This document shows positions 1-8,493 of a DNA stretch of 64,000 bases, piece by piece. Source of the stretch: Pirellulaceae bacterium. Its GTDB lineage: Bacteria; Planctomycetota; Planctomycetia; Pirellulales; Pirellulaceae. Location: positions 1 to 64,000 of the forward strand of contig JAQWSU010000009.1 in NCBI GenBank assembly GCA_029243025.1, in the 5' to 3' direction. The first letter of the stretch is position 1, and every line of letters begins with the position of its first letter. The translations under genes and the position numbers were made by a program. Under the pieces are notes generated by a model. The model was not told the origin of the DNA and made no database searches. It was given only the letters and a program-made list of their open reading frames with translations.

Positions 1-1
1 C

Positions 2-1135
2 AACCTAAATGGCGACAATCAGTATGTAACGCTCGGTGGGAAAGCAACGGACTACACACCTGAAAGTGGTAGCATCACGATTTCTCTTTGGTTTAACGTC
101 AATGATTTTGACAAGCGATGGCAAACATTGTTGTCAATCGGCGACAACGGTTGGGCTGACTGGCGAATTCACCGACACCAGTGGACTCCCAATATCAGCT
201 ACCTTGCTGGAGCGATGGTACGCAACAACACCAAGGTCGATGACGGTAAGATGCACCACTTAGTGGCAATCACTGAGAAGGGAAAGGAAGCCAGGCTTTA
301 TATCGACAATCTGCTTGTTGCCAATCCGGGTAACAATGGCGTTGGTGATCTTGGGACCGATGAGGACGGTTGGCTTCCCGCGATCGGTGCGAATCTCCAG
401 GGTCAGATCAATCTGGCAACTCCGCTTGAAGGTGAATTCATTCCCTCGCAAGATTCGCTGCGAGTTTTCACCAAGCCGACAAAGCAATCGCAAACTGGAG
501 CTGAATCACTTGCTTCAGGTTCATATCGTAGAACATCGCATCCAGAGGAAGCGCTGTTGATCGCCGCACGCCGCGGTGATCTAGCGAAGGTGAAAGCGTT
601 GTTGAAGTCAGGAGTCAATCCGGATGCAATGTCGAAGAATTCGTATACGGCCCTAGCTTATGCGGCCTCGGCAGGAAATCTGGATGTCGTGAAATTTCTG
701 ATCGACAAAGGGGCGGATGTCAATCATACTTCCCGCCATAAGAAGACTCCGCTGCTCGTTGCTGCGACGACTCCCCATGTGGACGCTGCCAAGTTGTTGA
801 TTGCTAATGGTGCAAAGGTTGATGCACGACAACAGCATGGAGGCGGCTGTCTGCACGAAGCTGCCTATCGAGGGCAGCCGGAGATGCTTGAATTCTTGCT
901 GAAGGAGCAAGAAGCTGATCCCAACATGAGATCTCGAAGTGGTCAAACGGCGCTCCACTTTGCCATTGGGCAAATGCAACCAGGATTGCCGGAGGCCAAC
1001 CAAGGATACCTCGAATGCGTGAAAGTTCTACTCGAGAACGGGACCAATCCGGATCTGCGAGGGAATCGTATGACTGCTTTCGAACTGGCCACCAATAACC
1101 ACCTTGACGAAGTTGCGGAGCTGCTTCGAAATTAG
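2..1135 (+). CDS. LamG domain + ankyrin repeat protein (5' partial)
   Basis: The reading frame is open to the left edge of the window, so the N-terminus is missing. The first ~150 visible residues read as a concanavalin A/LamG-type beta-sandwich: SITISLWFNV, WQTLLSIGDNG, then HHLVAITEKGKEARLYIDN are the usual strands of this fold in planctomycete proteins. From about base 550 to the end come five to six ankyrin repeats (for example ALLIAARRGDLAKVKALL, TALAYAASAGNLDVVKFLI, TALHFAIGQ). LamG domains usually bind sugars or proteins outside the cell, and ankyrin repeats bind proteins. The FecR-LamG architecture common in planctomycetes could be what lies upstream, but this cannot be seen. The gene ends with TAG just before a strong terminator. 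Function is unknown beyond binding. Confidence 0.85.
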   Translation, partial: NLNGDNQYVTLGGKATDYTPESGSITISLWFNVNDFDKRWQTLLSIGDNGWADWRIHRHQWTPNISYLAGAMVRNNTKVDDGKMHHLVAITEKGKEARLYIDNLLVANPGNNGVGDLGTDEDGWLPAIGANLQGQINLATPLEGEFIPSQDSLRVFTKPTKQSQTGAESLASGSYRRTSHPEEALLIAARRGDLAKVKALLKSGVNPDAMSKNSYTALAYAASAGNLDVVKFLIDKGADVNHTSRHKKTPLLVAATTPHVDAAKLLIANGAKVDARQQHGGGCLHEAAYRGQPEMLEFLLKEQEADPNMRSRSGQTALHFAIGQMQPGLPEANQGYLECVKVLLENGTNPDLRGNRMTAFELATNNHLDEVAELLRN

Positions 1136-1172
1136 TCCGCGACTAGATGGTTCTCGCGGGTAAGTCTTTCAG

Positions 1173-1204
1173 CCCCTTGCCAAAATCATGGCAAGGGGTT
1201 TTTT
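1173..1204 (+). terminator. Rho-independent terminator after LamG-ankyrin gene
   Basis: A perfect 9-bp stem (CCCCTTGCC at 1173-1181 with GGCAAGGGG at 1190-1198), an 8-nt loop and a run of six T (1199-1204) lie 37 bases past the stop codon. This is a textbook intrinsic terminator for the plus-strand gene. The minus-strand gene whose stop is at 1232 converges on it but has no matching T-run on its own strand. Confidence 0.9.
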
Positions 1205-1231
1205 GGTGACGGCTTAAAATGCCTTTTCGTT

Positions 1232-2953
1232 CTATCTTCTCCGCGGCCTACGAGATTCGTCGATCATTTCTCCGTTCGCCGTCAGGGCACGATAATGGAA
1301 ATCGCTTGGATGTATGGTCACCTTGATTAGATGATTGGTCGGTTCCGCGTGCGCAAGAAACGGGCGCGCGGTTTTCCAGTTGGAAGCGATGGAACGCGTC
1401 GCAACCCCCCAAGCACCATCTCCCATATAAATCACTCCGTTCTTGTCATCCCGTTTACCATTCGTTAGCGGGTAGGTTCGTTTGTAAACATGGTGGTCAT
1501 TTTCAAAGACTGCATCGACTCGGTATTTCTCGAAGATCGGCGACCAAGCTTTCTGAATATCGACAGCATTGCCTTTGACCCCCGTTCCCCAGGCAGGACG
1601 GTGATAACAAACAAATTGGCGTGGGAAATCCTTGCGGTTTTCCAAGGTTCTGTTTAGCCAATCACGTTGTGACGTGATTCTTTCGGTATGGCCCGAATCA
1701 AGGGCGACGATGCTGAGATAGTCTCCAAAGTCCACCGCAAACTTACTTCCCTCGGATACACCCCGAAATAGGCTGTAAAAGAAGGGCGCATCTGATTTCG
1801 GGGGAGCATTGGTTGGTCGATATTGCGCCCTTTTTACTTCGTGGTTGCCGATGACCACGATCATTGGTATCAGGCGACTGTCCGGTGAAACCGCACATTC
1901 AGCCCAGGAATCGACCCACTCAAGCCAGCGGTTGGAATCGACTCCATTGGCATAGGCTAGGTCGCCTCCCAGCAATGCAAAGAGCGGGTCTTCTGTACCG
2001 GCTCTGCGGTTCATGCTGTCCAGCAATTCTCGCGTGTGATACATGTCACCGCCGGTCACGAAACTCAAGCCATCGGTAAACTGTGCGGGAGCAGTCTCGA
2101 AAAAACAAGTATCCATTACGCGCCCCCATCGTAAACGCTTGAACACGTATCGTGTCCCCGGTGAAAGCCCCTCTAAGTCAACGGCGAAGACGTCAAACTT
2201 CGTGTCACTAAAAGGGCGATTTGAGATCTGAACGCTTGTCCATTTACTATCGTCGACGGGACGGTACACGAATTGAAACCGTTCGGTCGCCGCTAAAAGC
2301 TCGGTCACGGCAGGGATTCGGAGCCATCTTCGATTGGAAATCTCACCTTTGCGGTAGGCCCACGGGGCTCCTTCGGGAAGCAGCGGCACTCGTTGTTCAC
2401 CAACTTGCAAGTCAAGACGAGGATTCAAGCTGTAATCAGCGCTTTGCAACTCGTCGTTGTAGCCCACGATTGCAAGTAATCCCTGTTGGCCCGCTTTGGC
2501 GAGACCGAGCGGGAAATATTCCCACCCGCCCGCGGCCTTGCTCTGCACTTCGGTTGGCTGATCCGCCGGTTTTTCAACGCCTTGCCGGGCAACCTCTTTC
2601 CCGTCAAGGTAAGCCACAAAACCATCCACGTAGCGGAGCGCTAAGACAAGCTCCGCACCTACAGGTGCGTCATCTGGTACCGAAAAAAATTGACGTATTG
2701 AGAGGGAACGATAGTTCCCTTTCATATCCTGCAACGTGGTCCGATCATCATGGCCGTAACCAAAGCCCGCAGGACCGGTTAACCACCTTTGTGTCGGCTC
2801 CCCAATGGGATCCCGGTCGGCGATCCACTGGATCGTCATCGATCTACAGGGATCCTGATGCCATTGGCAAAATGGCCCCACTTCGACTGCCTCGGCGGGA
2901 GAAAAGAGACTGGTGATGAGGCTGAATAATAAAAGCGGAGTGATTTTGTGCAT
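1232..2953 (-). CDS. Secreted purple-acid-phosphatase-like metallophosphoesterase
   Basis: 573 residues with a signal peptide ending near AEA (residues 1-22). The C-terminal half carries the calcineurin-type metallophosphoesterase motifs in order: GGDMYH (~300), GGDLAYANG (~330), GNHE (~368), CYHRPAWG (~448) and DHHVYKR (~486). The last matches the GHxHxYER block of purple acid phosphatases. The N-terminal fibronectin-III-like PAP domain is split. After its first strand (MTIQWIADRD) there is a ~150-residue beta-rich insert with LRYVDGFVAYLDGKEVA, and PAP-like sequence resumes at RFQFVYRPVDDSKW. The insert resembles segments of the large CotH protein at 54966-61856. Likely role: extracellular or periplasmic phosphomonoester or phosphodiester hydrolysis. 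Exact substrate cannot be told. It is a single gene; the next gene on the strand is 368 bases upstream. Confidence 0.88.
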   Translation of the reverse strand: MHKITPLLLFSLITSLFSPAEAVEVGPFCQWHQDPCRSMTIQWIADRDPIGEPTQRWLTGPAGFGYGHDDRTTLQDMKGNYRSLSIRQFFSVPDDAPVGAELVLALRYVDGFVAYLDGKEVARQGVEKPADQPTEVQSKAAGGWEYFPLGLAKAGQQGLLAIVGYNDELQSADYSLNPRLDLQVGEQRVPLLPEGAPWAYRKGEISNRRWLRIPAVTELLAATERFQFVYRPVDDSKWTSVQISNRPFSDTKFDVFAVDLEGLSPGTRYVFKRLRWGRVMDTCFFETAPAQFTDGLSFVTGGDMYHTRELLDSMNRRAGTEDPLFALLGGDLAYANGVDSNRWLEWVDSWAECAVSPDSRLIPMIVVIGNHEVKRAQYRPTNAPPKSDAPFFYSLFRGVSEGSKFAVDFGDYLSIVALDSGHTERITSQRDWLNRTLENRKDFPRQFVCYHRPAWGTGVKGNAVDIQKAWSPIFEKYRVDAVFENDHHVYKRTYPLTNGKRDDKNGVIYMGDGAWGVATRSIASNWKTARPFLAHAEPTNHLIKVTIHPSDFHYRALTANGEMIDESRRPRRR

Positions 2954-3320
2954 TGGTGTCTATTTCAGTTGAAGCTTGGATGGTGTGTTGTGGTTGGAAA
3001 ATAGGGTTCTTTCTAGAGGGGCGGTTCAACCGCTGTAGGTGGGATAGGTCGCAGTTTACCATGATCGGCTACCGATCGCTGGTCGATTTGGAGGGCAGAA
3101 TCTATTTCGAGTGCAGCCGGGAATGCGCCTGTTTCGAATCTCTTACGGTTGACTAGGAGAGAAGGCCAGCATCTGTAACTTGATCAGTGGGGGGTGCGGT
3201 GGAGGAATATCCGTTGATCGGAAGCGATGATCCCTGGTTCGGAGTCAGTATCACGATTGTGAAAGTAATCTGCTCCCGACTTGATCGCTGCTTCTGTAAT
3301 CGCCGTGGCAGTGATCCGAA
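2954..3320. other. Intergenic, nothing recognised
   Basis: About 370 bases between the phosphatase start and the end of the radical SAM gene. It must hold the phosphatase promoter. No convincing ORF, RNA gene or repeat was seen; the short ORFs here lack family-like sequence and ribosome binding sites. Confidence 0.5.
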
Positions 3321-4313
3321 TCATTTTGCTTGCAACGAGTAATATCGCTGGCTTGCATTGATGAAACAGGCGTGCGTGCATGAGCAACCAATCAGCTGTT
3401 GACGCAATTCATTAGCTTCGGTTGAATTCCACACACGTTCGAAGTCAAACTCTGTTTCGCGCAGATCACCGATCACGGGAGTAAGCTCGCAAAGTCGGAC
3501 TTTCGCATCCGGTTCGATCACGCCGATGTAATGGCCCGCCTGACACTGGAAAGGCAAGCCTTCACCTCTCAATAGTCCCATCCAAAGTGCGTAACGATCT
3601 AAGGTTTGTTGAAGGACTGTTGGTTCTTTTTGGAGGTAATGTTCGAAGTACGGTTGTGCTTGGTGTTGAAGAGCTTCGAATTGAGCCGGTGTGGGCGGAC
3701 AACAGTCGGGCGTTGGCCCCGAACCTCGCATGGGTGTGAAGGTGTGCGAGTTGACATAAAGATGTTCCTTTGCATATTCCATCAGTGGAATAATGCGGTC
3801 CACATTTCCATTGGTAACGACGGAGTTCAGGAGTACTGAAAACCATTGTTTTCCCTGGCTTTGTAGATAGCCTTGCAACAGGGTCAATCGTCGGATCGTT
3901 TCGACAACTGAATCGAAAGCGCCTGCTTGTTGGTGGATCTTGTCATGCTCTTCATGTAAGCCTTCCAGAGACATCATTAAGGTCAGTTGTAGGTCCGGCA
4001 TTAAATCTAACATGCGCCTAACTGCGGTGATGATGCGGGCCGGAGTCGATCCATTGCTCGGAATGAAAACCGATCGCGTTCGATTGTTTCGGTAAAAGAT
4101 TTCCACGATCTCAGCAATGTCTTGCCGTAGGAATGGTTCTCCACCCGAAATCAGCAACAGCTCCAAATCATTGAGCTCATCGGAGAGTTTTTGGTATTCC
4201 GCCAGAGTCATCACCTTGGTTCGTCGGTTAAGCGAACTATGGTAATAGCACATTTGACAGCCGTGGTTACACTGGTCCGTAATAGTCAGAATTAATTGAG
4301 CAGGGCGTTTCAT
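3321..4313 (-). CDS. Radical SAM/SPASM domain protein
   Basis: 330 residues. The radical SAM cluster motif CxxxCxxC is C15-C19-C22 (DQCNHGCQMC), followed by the GGEP motif (LLISGGEPFLRQD, ~58) that binds S-adenosylmethionine. A C-terminal SPASM-like region has further cysteines: PFQCQAG (~255), RLCELT (~275) and GCSCTHACF (~310), which would hold auxiliary Fe-S clusters. SPASM enzymes usually modify peptides or proteins, or act in cofactor or sugar pathways. This one starts 6 bases after the stop of a GT2 glycosyltransferase with no clear Shine-Dalgarno sequence, so it is probably translationally coupled to it. The substrate is unknown. A shared role with the glycosyltransferase, such as building a modified glycoconjugate or peptide, is inference only. 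Confidence 0.85.
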   Translation of the reverse strand: MKRPAQLILTITDQCNHGCQMCYYHSSLNRRTKVMTLAEYQKLSDELNDLELLLISGGEPFLRQDIAEIVEIFYRNNRTRSVFIPSNGSTPARIITAVRRMLDLMPDLQLTLMMSLEGLHEEHDKIHQQAGAFDSVVETIRRLTLLQGYLQSQGKQWFSVLLNSVVTNGNVDRIIPLMEYAKEHLYVNSHTFTPMRGSGPTPDCCPPTPAQFEALQHQAQPYFEHYLQKEPTVLQQTLDRYALWMGLLRGEGLPFQCQAGHYIGVIEPDAKVRLCELTPVIGDLRETEFDFERVWNSTEANELRQQLIGCSCTHACFINASQRYYSLQAK

Positions 4314-4319
4314 GGTTTT

Positions 4320-5183
4320 TTATGAAGTGACTTGTACGAACATTGTGAACTTCTCGAGTTGGGCAATCTCGTCTTCGGACATTCCTGATTGCAATAGATA
4401 TCGCTTTGACTGTTGTTGGATGGATTTTAGATTCCACTTGTTTTCAAAAAAGGCTTTGTCTTGATAAAGCTTGGGTAAGGACTCTCGAATCTGGGCATAG
4501 GGCAGGGGTTTGGGGTGATTGTGGTGCCGGACTCTTGAATTCGGATTGCTATATATTTTGTAACCGGCTTGGCGCATGGAAAGACATAGATCTTTGTCTT
4601 CTTCGCAAATCGCCAGTTGCTCATCAAAGCCCCCCGATTCTTCAAATGCTGATTTTTTGATCAAGAGACAAGTCGTTGGATACCAGGGTACCTCGCACTC
4701 GCTACCAACTTCGGGAGAGTCAGCTTTGAGCTTGCAATCGATATGCAAGCCGATCGAGTGCTGGTCCGTCTTCTCGAAGTACTCGACAACGTAGCGAGAA
4801 CAATATTGGACGTCTCCCTGTGCTGAAAGTATCAATGCGCCGACAGCTGCGATCGATTTCTGTTTGTCGGCCGTATCGATTAAGGGTTGGAGCCATCCGT
4901 CGGTGACTTCAACATCGTTGTCGATAACAATGACCTGCTCGCCTGATGAGGCTCGAATGCCAAGATTCCTACCAGCAGCAGTCCCAATATTCTGCTCGTT
5001 CCACAAAACCTTGAAATGGTGTTGCTCTTGTTGAAGTTGTGTTAACCAAGCGACCGTTTCAGCATCGGACTCCTGACTGACGACGACAAGCTCAAACTCT
5101 TGCTCGGTCCGTTGGTACAGTTGCCTGATGAATCGCTCTGTGTGTTCCTTGCGTTGTAAGTGGAGTGTGACAATGGAGATCAT
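4320..5183 (-). CDS. Family 2 glycosyltransferase
   Basis: 287 residues, a complete GT-A fold of the GT2 family. The N-terminus starts with ISIVTLHLQRKEH, and WNEQNIGTAAGRNLGI gives the typical nucleotide-sugar binding block. The DxD metal motif is DND near residue 91 (VIVIDNDVEV). A later CEEDKDLCLSMRQAGY matches the ED(x)D(L)C acceptor/catalytic segment seen in many GT2 enzymes, followed by RVRHH. No membrane segment is visible, so it is cytoplasmic. It transfers a sugar from a nucleotide donor to an unknown acceptor. It is the first gene of a two-gene unit with the radical SAM protein (gap 6 bases). Its ATG overlaps the TGA of an 11-codon upstream reading frame (5180-5215). Confidence 0.85.
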   Translation of the reverse strand: MISIVTLHLQRKEHTERFIRQLYQRTEQEFELVVVSQESDAETVAWLTQLQQEQHHFKVLWNEQNIGTAAGRNLGIRASSGEQVIVIDNDVEVTDGWLQPLIDTADKQKSIAAVGALILSAQGDVQYCSRYVVEYFEKTDQHSIGLHIDCKLKADSPEVGSECEVPWYPTTCLLIKKSAFEESGGFDEQLAICEEDKDLCLSMRQAGYKIYSNPNSRVRHHNHPKPLPYAQIRESLPKLYQDKAFFENKWNLKSIQQQSKRYLLQSGMSEDEIAQLEKFTMFVQVTS

Positions 5184-6011
5184 AGTGCGTTGGCTGATGA
5201 AAAGTGTGAAGACATCTTATTGGGGAGGTCCAGCGATTCGTTGGCTTGTTCAGCGTGCCTCAATTCTACTCGTTCTCAAACCTGGTTTGCCCCTCAAAAT
5301 TCCGCAAAAGACGATTCTTGTGAGTTGTCAAAAGAGGCTGAAAGGGGGCCGGCCCTTGTTCGTGATTGGTCTTTTCACCGGTTCAACTGACAATTTTTGT
5401 TTTGGCGTGAGCGAGAGGTGATTGGGAAATTATCGGATGGCTCAGGTGGGTTTCCCGGTAGGCGCCCAAGGGTCACGCCGCGACTGGGGAATGCTGCGAG
5501 ACTGATTGGCGTTCGTTTCCCTTGCGTGGTGGGCTGCATTATTCCGGATTTTCAGCATGACCATGACGTGGGAATTCCATCGGGCGATCGGAAGGCGGCA
5601 GTGGTTCTCGAGTGGCCGCCCGCTGCTTCGGAAATGTGCCCACTCAAATTCAGTCATGAAGTCGATCGAGCCGCTCTTAAGGAGGTGGCCTGCGCTGTTG
5701 TTGTGTCGTTCTGTTTCGTTGTGGAAATAATCGGAAATCATGATGAGCCCTCTGCGTGCTCGTTCCCAACCCGATATAGCGAAGGCCCCAAGGATCCAAG
5801 AAACGAGATTTAGAAGCGCAACGCGGCGCTGCAAATTTGACAGAACGTCAGGACTTGGGACGATGCTGTTGGTCCCTGTCGCAATCGAGAATGTTCAGAC
5901 CAGTCGATGGAAATCGATGACCTGACTGACTCAGCTTTGTTGGATGATCTCTTTGACGTCTGTTTCCAAATTCTGACATCCGTTCCGAGGGGCATTGGTT
6001 ATCCCCGAAAT
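5184..6011. other. Long intergenic stretch with one doubtful ORF
   Basis: About 830 bases between the glycosyltransferase and hisG. The only ORF with any protein-like character is on the minus strand, 5442 to ATG 5741 (99 residues, starting MISDYFHNETERHN). It has a fair ribosome site (GAGG, 7 bases upstream) and could be extended upstream with a TTG start at 5834. It matches no family I recognise. Overlapping plus-strand ORFs look like shadows. No RNA gene or repeat was recognised. Confidence 0.4.
5442..5741 (-). CDS. Hypothetical small protein (doubtful)
   Basis: A 99-codon frame starting MISDYFHNET with GAGG 7 bases before the ATG. Composition is mixed (many His, Asn, Arg) without signal peptide or membrane segment in this version. 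A TTG start at 5834 would add a hydrophobic stretch (LNLVSWILGAFAISGW). It lies upstream of the GT2/radical SAM pair on the same strand, about 260 bases away. I do not recognise it, and it may be a chance ORF. Confidence 0.25.
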   Translation of the reverse strand: MISDYFHNETERHNNSAGHLLKSGSIDFMTEFEWAHFRSSGRPLENHCRLPIARWNSHVMVMLKIRNNAAHHARETNANQSRSIPQSRRDPWAPTGKPT

Positions 6012-6887
6012 CTACTCGATCACTTTGTTCAGCGGGTATTCGACGATTCCACGGGCACCGACTTCCTTCAGTCGAGGAATGATGCGCCGCACAACGGTCT
6101 CATCGAGTACGGTAATCACGTCGACCCAGCGATCATCAGCCAGATTCGAGACGGTGGGATTGTCGAGCGAGGGTAGCATTTCAAGAACCTCTCCGACCTG
6201 CTCCTTTGGCACGTTCATCATCAATCCAACTTTTCCGTCGGCCGCAATAGCGCCTCGTAGCATCAATGCAATATCGTCAATCTTCTGTTTTTTGACAGGG
6301 TCTTGATAGGCCTCAATATTAGCGATAAAGCGAGTCGTGCTTTGCAGGATTTCATCGACGATGCGGAGGTTATTGGCTCGCAGCGAATTACCCGTTTCTG
6401 TCACTTCGACAATCGCATCCGCCAATACGGGAGGTTTGACTTCCGTGGCTCCCCAACTGAACTCAACTTTTGCCGTGACGCCGTGTTTTTGCAGGTAACG
6501 TTCCGTCATACCCACGGCTTCTGTCGCAATACGACTTCCTTCTAGATCTTTGACCGTTTGTACGGGAGAGTCGTTTGGAACACACAATACCCAGCGAACC
6601 GGGCGACGGCTGACTTTGGAAAAGACCAGCTCCGCGACTTCGTGTACCTCGGCTCCCGTTTCAACAATCCAGTCGTAGCCGGTTAACCCGGCGTCCAAGA
6701 TGCCATCGGCAACATACCGAGCCATTTCCTGTGCTCGTAGTAACATGCACTCGATTTCATCGTCGTCGATCGACGGAAAGTAGCTGCGGGAACTGAAGGA
6801 AATATTGTATCCTGCACGGCCGAAGAGCTCACCGGTCGCTTCCTGAAGGCTGCCTTTGGGCAAGCCCAATCGAATAATTTTTGACAT
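6012..6887 (-). CDS. hisG: ATP phosphoribosyltransferase, long form (HisG)
   Basis: 291 residues, the usual size of the long HisG form. It catalyses the first step of histidine synthesis: ATP + PRPP to phosphoribosyl-ATP. N-terminal [24 protein letters not shown] and [14 protein letters not shown] are the catalytic-domain blocks, and the phosphate/PRPP loop is [19 protein letters not shown]. The C-terminal ~75 residues ([14 protein letters not shown] to [12 protein letters not shown]) form the ACT-like regulatory domain that binds histidine, so no HisZ partner is needed. It lies 3 bases downstream of hisI on the same strand, and the two must be co-transcribed. The other his genes are not in the window. 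Confidence 0.97.
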   Translation of the reverse strand: MSKIIRLGLPKGSLQEATGELFGRAGYNISFSSRSYFPSIDDDEIECMLLRAQEMARYVADGILDAGLTGYDWIVETGAEVHEVAELVFSKVSRRPVRWVLCVPNDSPVQTVKDLEGSRIATEAVGMTERYLQKHGVTAKVEFSWGATEVKPPVLADAIVEVTETGNSLRANNLRIVDEILQSTTRFIANIEAYQDPVKKQKIDDIALMLRGAIAADGKVGLMMNVPKEQVGEVLEMLPSLDNPTVSNLADDRWVDVITVLDETVVRRIIPRLKEVGARGIVEYPLNKVIE

Positions 6888-6890
6888 GGA

Positions 6891-7289
6891 TTAAGATTTC
6901 TTCTTATACACTTCTTTGGGGTCAAACACTCGCTGGCCAACGGTTGCCAGCCCCTGGTCGGTTACTTGCCGGTAGAAGCAACTGCGATAGCCATTGTGGC
7001 AGGCCGCATCGCCAATCTGATTCACCTTCAGTAAAATGGTGTCCCGATCGCAGTCCAGGAAAACTCCCTTGATCTGCTGGGTGTTTCCGCTCTCTTCGCC
7101 CTTGCGCCAAAGCTTGTTTCGGCTACGACTGAAGTAAACCGCTCGTCCTGTCGCGATCGTTTCACGATAACTTTCTTCGTTCATATAGGCCATCATCAGC
7201 ACTTCGCCCGTTTCGGCGTCCTGTGCGATGGCCGGAATGAGTCCGCCGGCCCGTTCAAAGTCCGGCGCCCCGTCGACAACGTCACTCAT
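6891..7289 (-). CDS. hisI: Phosphoribosyl-AMP cyclohydrolase (HisI)
   Basis: 132 residues from the ATG at 7289, chosen because GAGGAG sits 6 bases upstream; a longer frame from 7334 lacks such a site. It hydrolyses phosphoribosyl-AMP in the third step of histidine synthesis. Diagnostic blocks: [36 protein letters not shown], the metal-binding DCDRD, and [13 protein letters not shown] with the zinc-ligand cysteines. There is no HisE pyrophosphohydrolase fusion, so HisE must be encoded elsewhere. hisG follows after 3 bases. Confidence 0.96.
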   Translation of the reverse strand: MSDVVDGAPDFERAGGLIPAIAQDAETGEVLMMAYMNEESYRETIATGRAVYFSRSRNKLWRKGEESGNTQQIKGVFLDCDRDTILLKVNQIGDAACHNGYRSCFYRQVTDQGLATVGQRVFDPKEVYKKKS

Positions 7290-7451
7290 CGATTCTCCTC
7301 GGATTTGTGTTTGGAAGGGAGCCTTCAGATTCATATCTTACGCAATTTATCGACGAATTCATATGTCGGCAGGCTTGCCCGCGAGCGAGAAAAATGTCGA
7401 TGGGAGCGAGTTCAAACAACTTAGCGGCCAGAAATGCTAGATGTCGCTATG

Positions 7452-7490
7452 CGAAAAATCCGTGTAGATGCGACTGCGTCTACACGGATT
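7452..7490 (-). terminator. Terminator of the His-rich secreted protein gene
   Basis: A perfect 12-bp inverted repeat (AATCCGTGTAGA at 7457-7468, TCTACACGGATT at 7479-7490) around a 10-nt loop. Read on the minus strand it is followed by a short T-run (ATTTTTCGC), as expected for the minus-strand gene ending at 7516. Confidence 0.85.
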
Positions 7491-7515
7491 GAGCTGATCG
7501 AAGAACTGGTGAACT

Positions 7516-8121
7516 CTAGTGGTCCAAACGGAAGTGGATGTTTGTTCGGCCTAAGCGGATTCCACCGACGTTTTCGTTTGGAGCCAGAAAAGATCGGCCG
7601 AACGAGAAAGGAACCTCATACTTGTACTCGGTTGGCGTGAAGCGTTGGGGTTCGCAGATTGGACGGGTCATCGCTTCGACGTCGTCTCGTAAATGATGAA
7701 GGTCCTCTTCGATTCTCCTTACGATTTGGTAGGTATGTCGTGTCTTCCTATTCACATGGCCCCTATGGTGCCTGTCTGCATTCATTGCGACGCGATCAAG
7801 GGTTTCCTTCAAATGGTGGAAAAAATGATCCATTTGCTGCAAATCAATTCGCATGTGTTCGAGCGAGCAGGATCGGTGTGATAAGTTGTGCACATGATTC
7901 GCGCGGCGGTGAAGTTCTCGAGCATCGGAAACGAGATGGCGATATTCGGGCGTGTGACGATAGTGGTATTTGAATTCTCGCGTCAATGCGCTCGATTGCC
8001 GAACGAGGTTAAGGGCAAGCGATTCGATGTGATGGAAGGAGGCGCCACTCGTCGTCGAGCTACTAGATAGGATGGTAACGGTCGTGAGGATTCCGGCGAT
8101 TACGATTCGATCGAGAGTCAT
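7516..8121 (-). CDS. Secreted His-rich coiled-coil protein, unknown function
   Basis: 201 residues with an N-terminal signal peptide (VIAGILTTVTILSSSSTTSGA). AGGAGA lies 6 bases before the ATG. The mature part is helical and unusually rich in His and Arg, for example KYHYRHTPEYRHLV, DHFFHHLKETLDRV, RHHRGHVNRKTRH and EEDLHHLRDD, and it ends with a short beta-like tail (NIHFRLDH). Similar small secreted helical proteins are common and uncharacterised in planctomycetes. The many His pairs could bind metal, but that is inference. It has its own terminator. Confidence 0.7.
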   Translation of the reverse strand: MTLDRIVIAGILTTVTILSSSSTTSGASFHHIESLALNLVRQSSALTREFKYHYRHTPEYRHLVSDARELHRRANHVHNLSHRSCSLEHMRIDLQQMDHFFHHLKETLDRVAMNADRHHRGHVNRKTRHTYQIVRRIEEDLHHLRDDVEAMTRPICEPQRFTPTEYKYEVPFSFGRSFLAPNENVGGIRLGRTNIHFRLDH

Positions 8122-8493
8122 GGCAAGTCTCCTGGGTTCAGGCGATGGGGGGGGCTGTTCAGACCCTTCTCAACGCAGGTGCTGTGCCAATGGTTGGTTC
8201 AGATTTTTTCTGCTTGGTAACTCGTGGGTGTGAAAAGGGTTGTGTGGGTTCCGTTCAGCGGCCCTCTTGCTTGGCCGGCGCCACGCGTGATCAAAATGAT
8301 TGCTATGCTATCAATTTGACCTGGGTTCGGCGCAGCGGGACGACGGAAGCAGCGTGAGCGTTTTCCAGCGAATCGAACTGGACGCATCGAACTGGACGCA
8401 TCGAACTGGACGCAGTCATCGGCGTGATTCAAGAGTGAATGCACTTCAATCCGCCAGACCGGAGGGAGTCGCAAGCGACGATCTGTCGCTTGC
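8122..8493. other. Intergenic with a 14-bp triplicate repeat
   Basis: About 370 bases upstream of the His-rich protein gene and after the end of the decayed glycosyltransferase. Apart from the tandem repeat at 8372-8413 and the expected promoter of the His-rich gene, nothing was recognised. Confidence 0.5.
8372..8413. repeat. 14-bp tandem repeat, 3 copies
   Basis: The unit ATCGAACTGGACGC is repeated three times without a mismatch. The length is not a multiple of three per unit and it lies outside genes. It is probably a replication-slippage product. Confidence 0.9.

Noticed and set aside
2221-2916. 231-codon plus-strand ORF opposite the phosphatase
   Set aside because: It is the antisense shadow of a gene with clear catalytic motifs, and its own translation resembles no protein.
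5397-5813. 138-codon plus-strand ORF upstream of the glycosyltransferase
   Set aside because: No family resemblance or ribosome site, and it competes with an opposing ORF; treated as noncoding.
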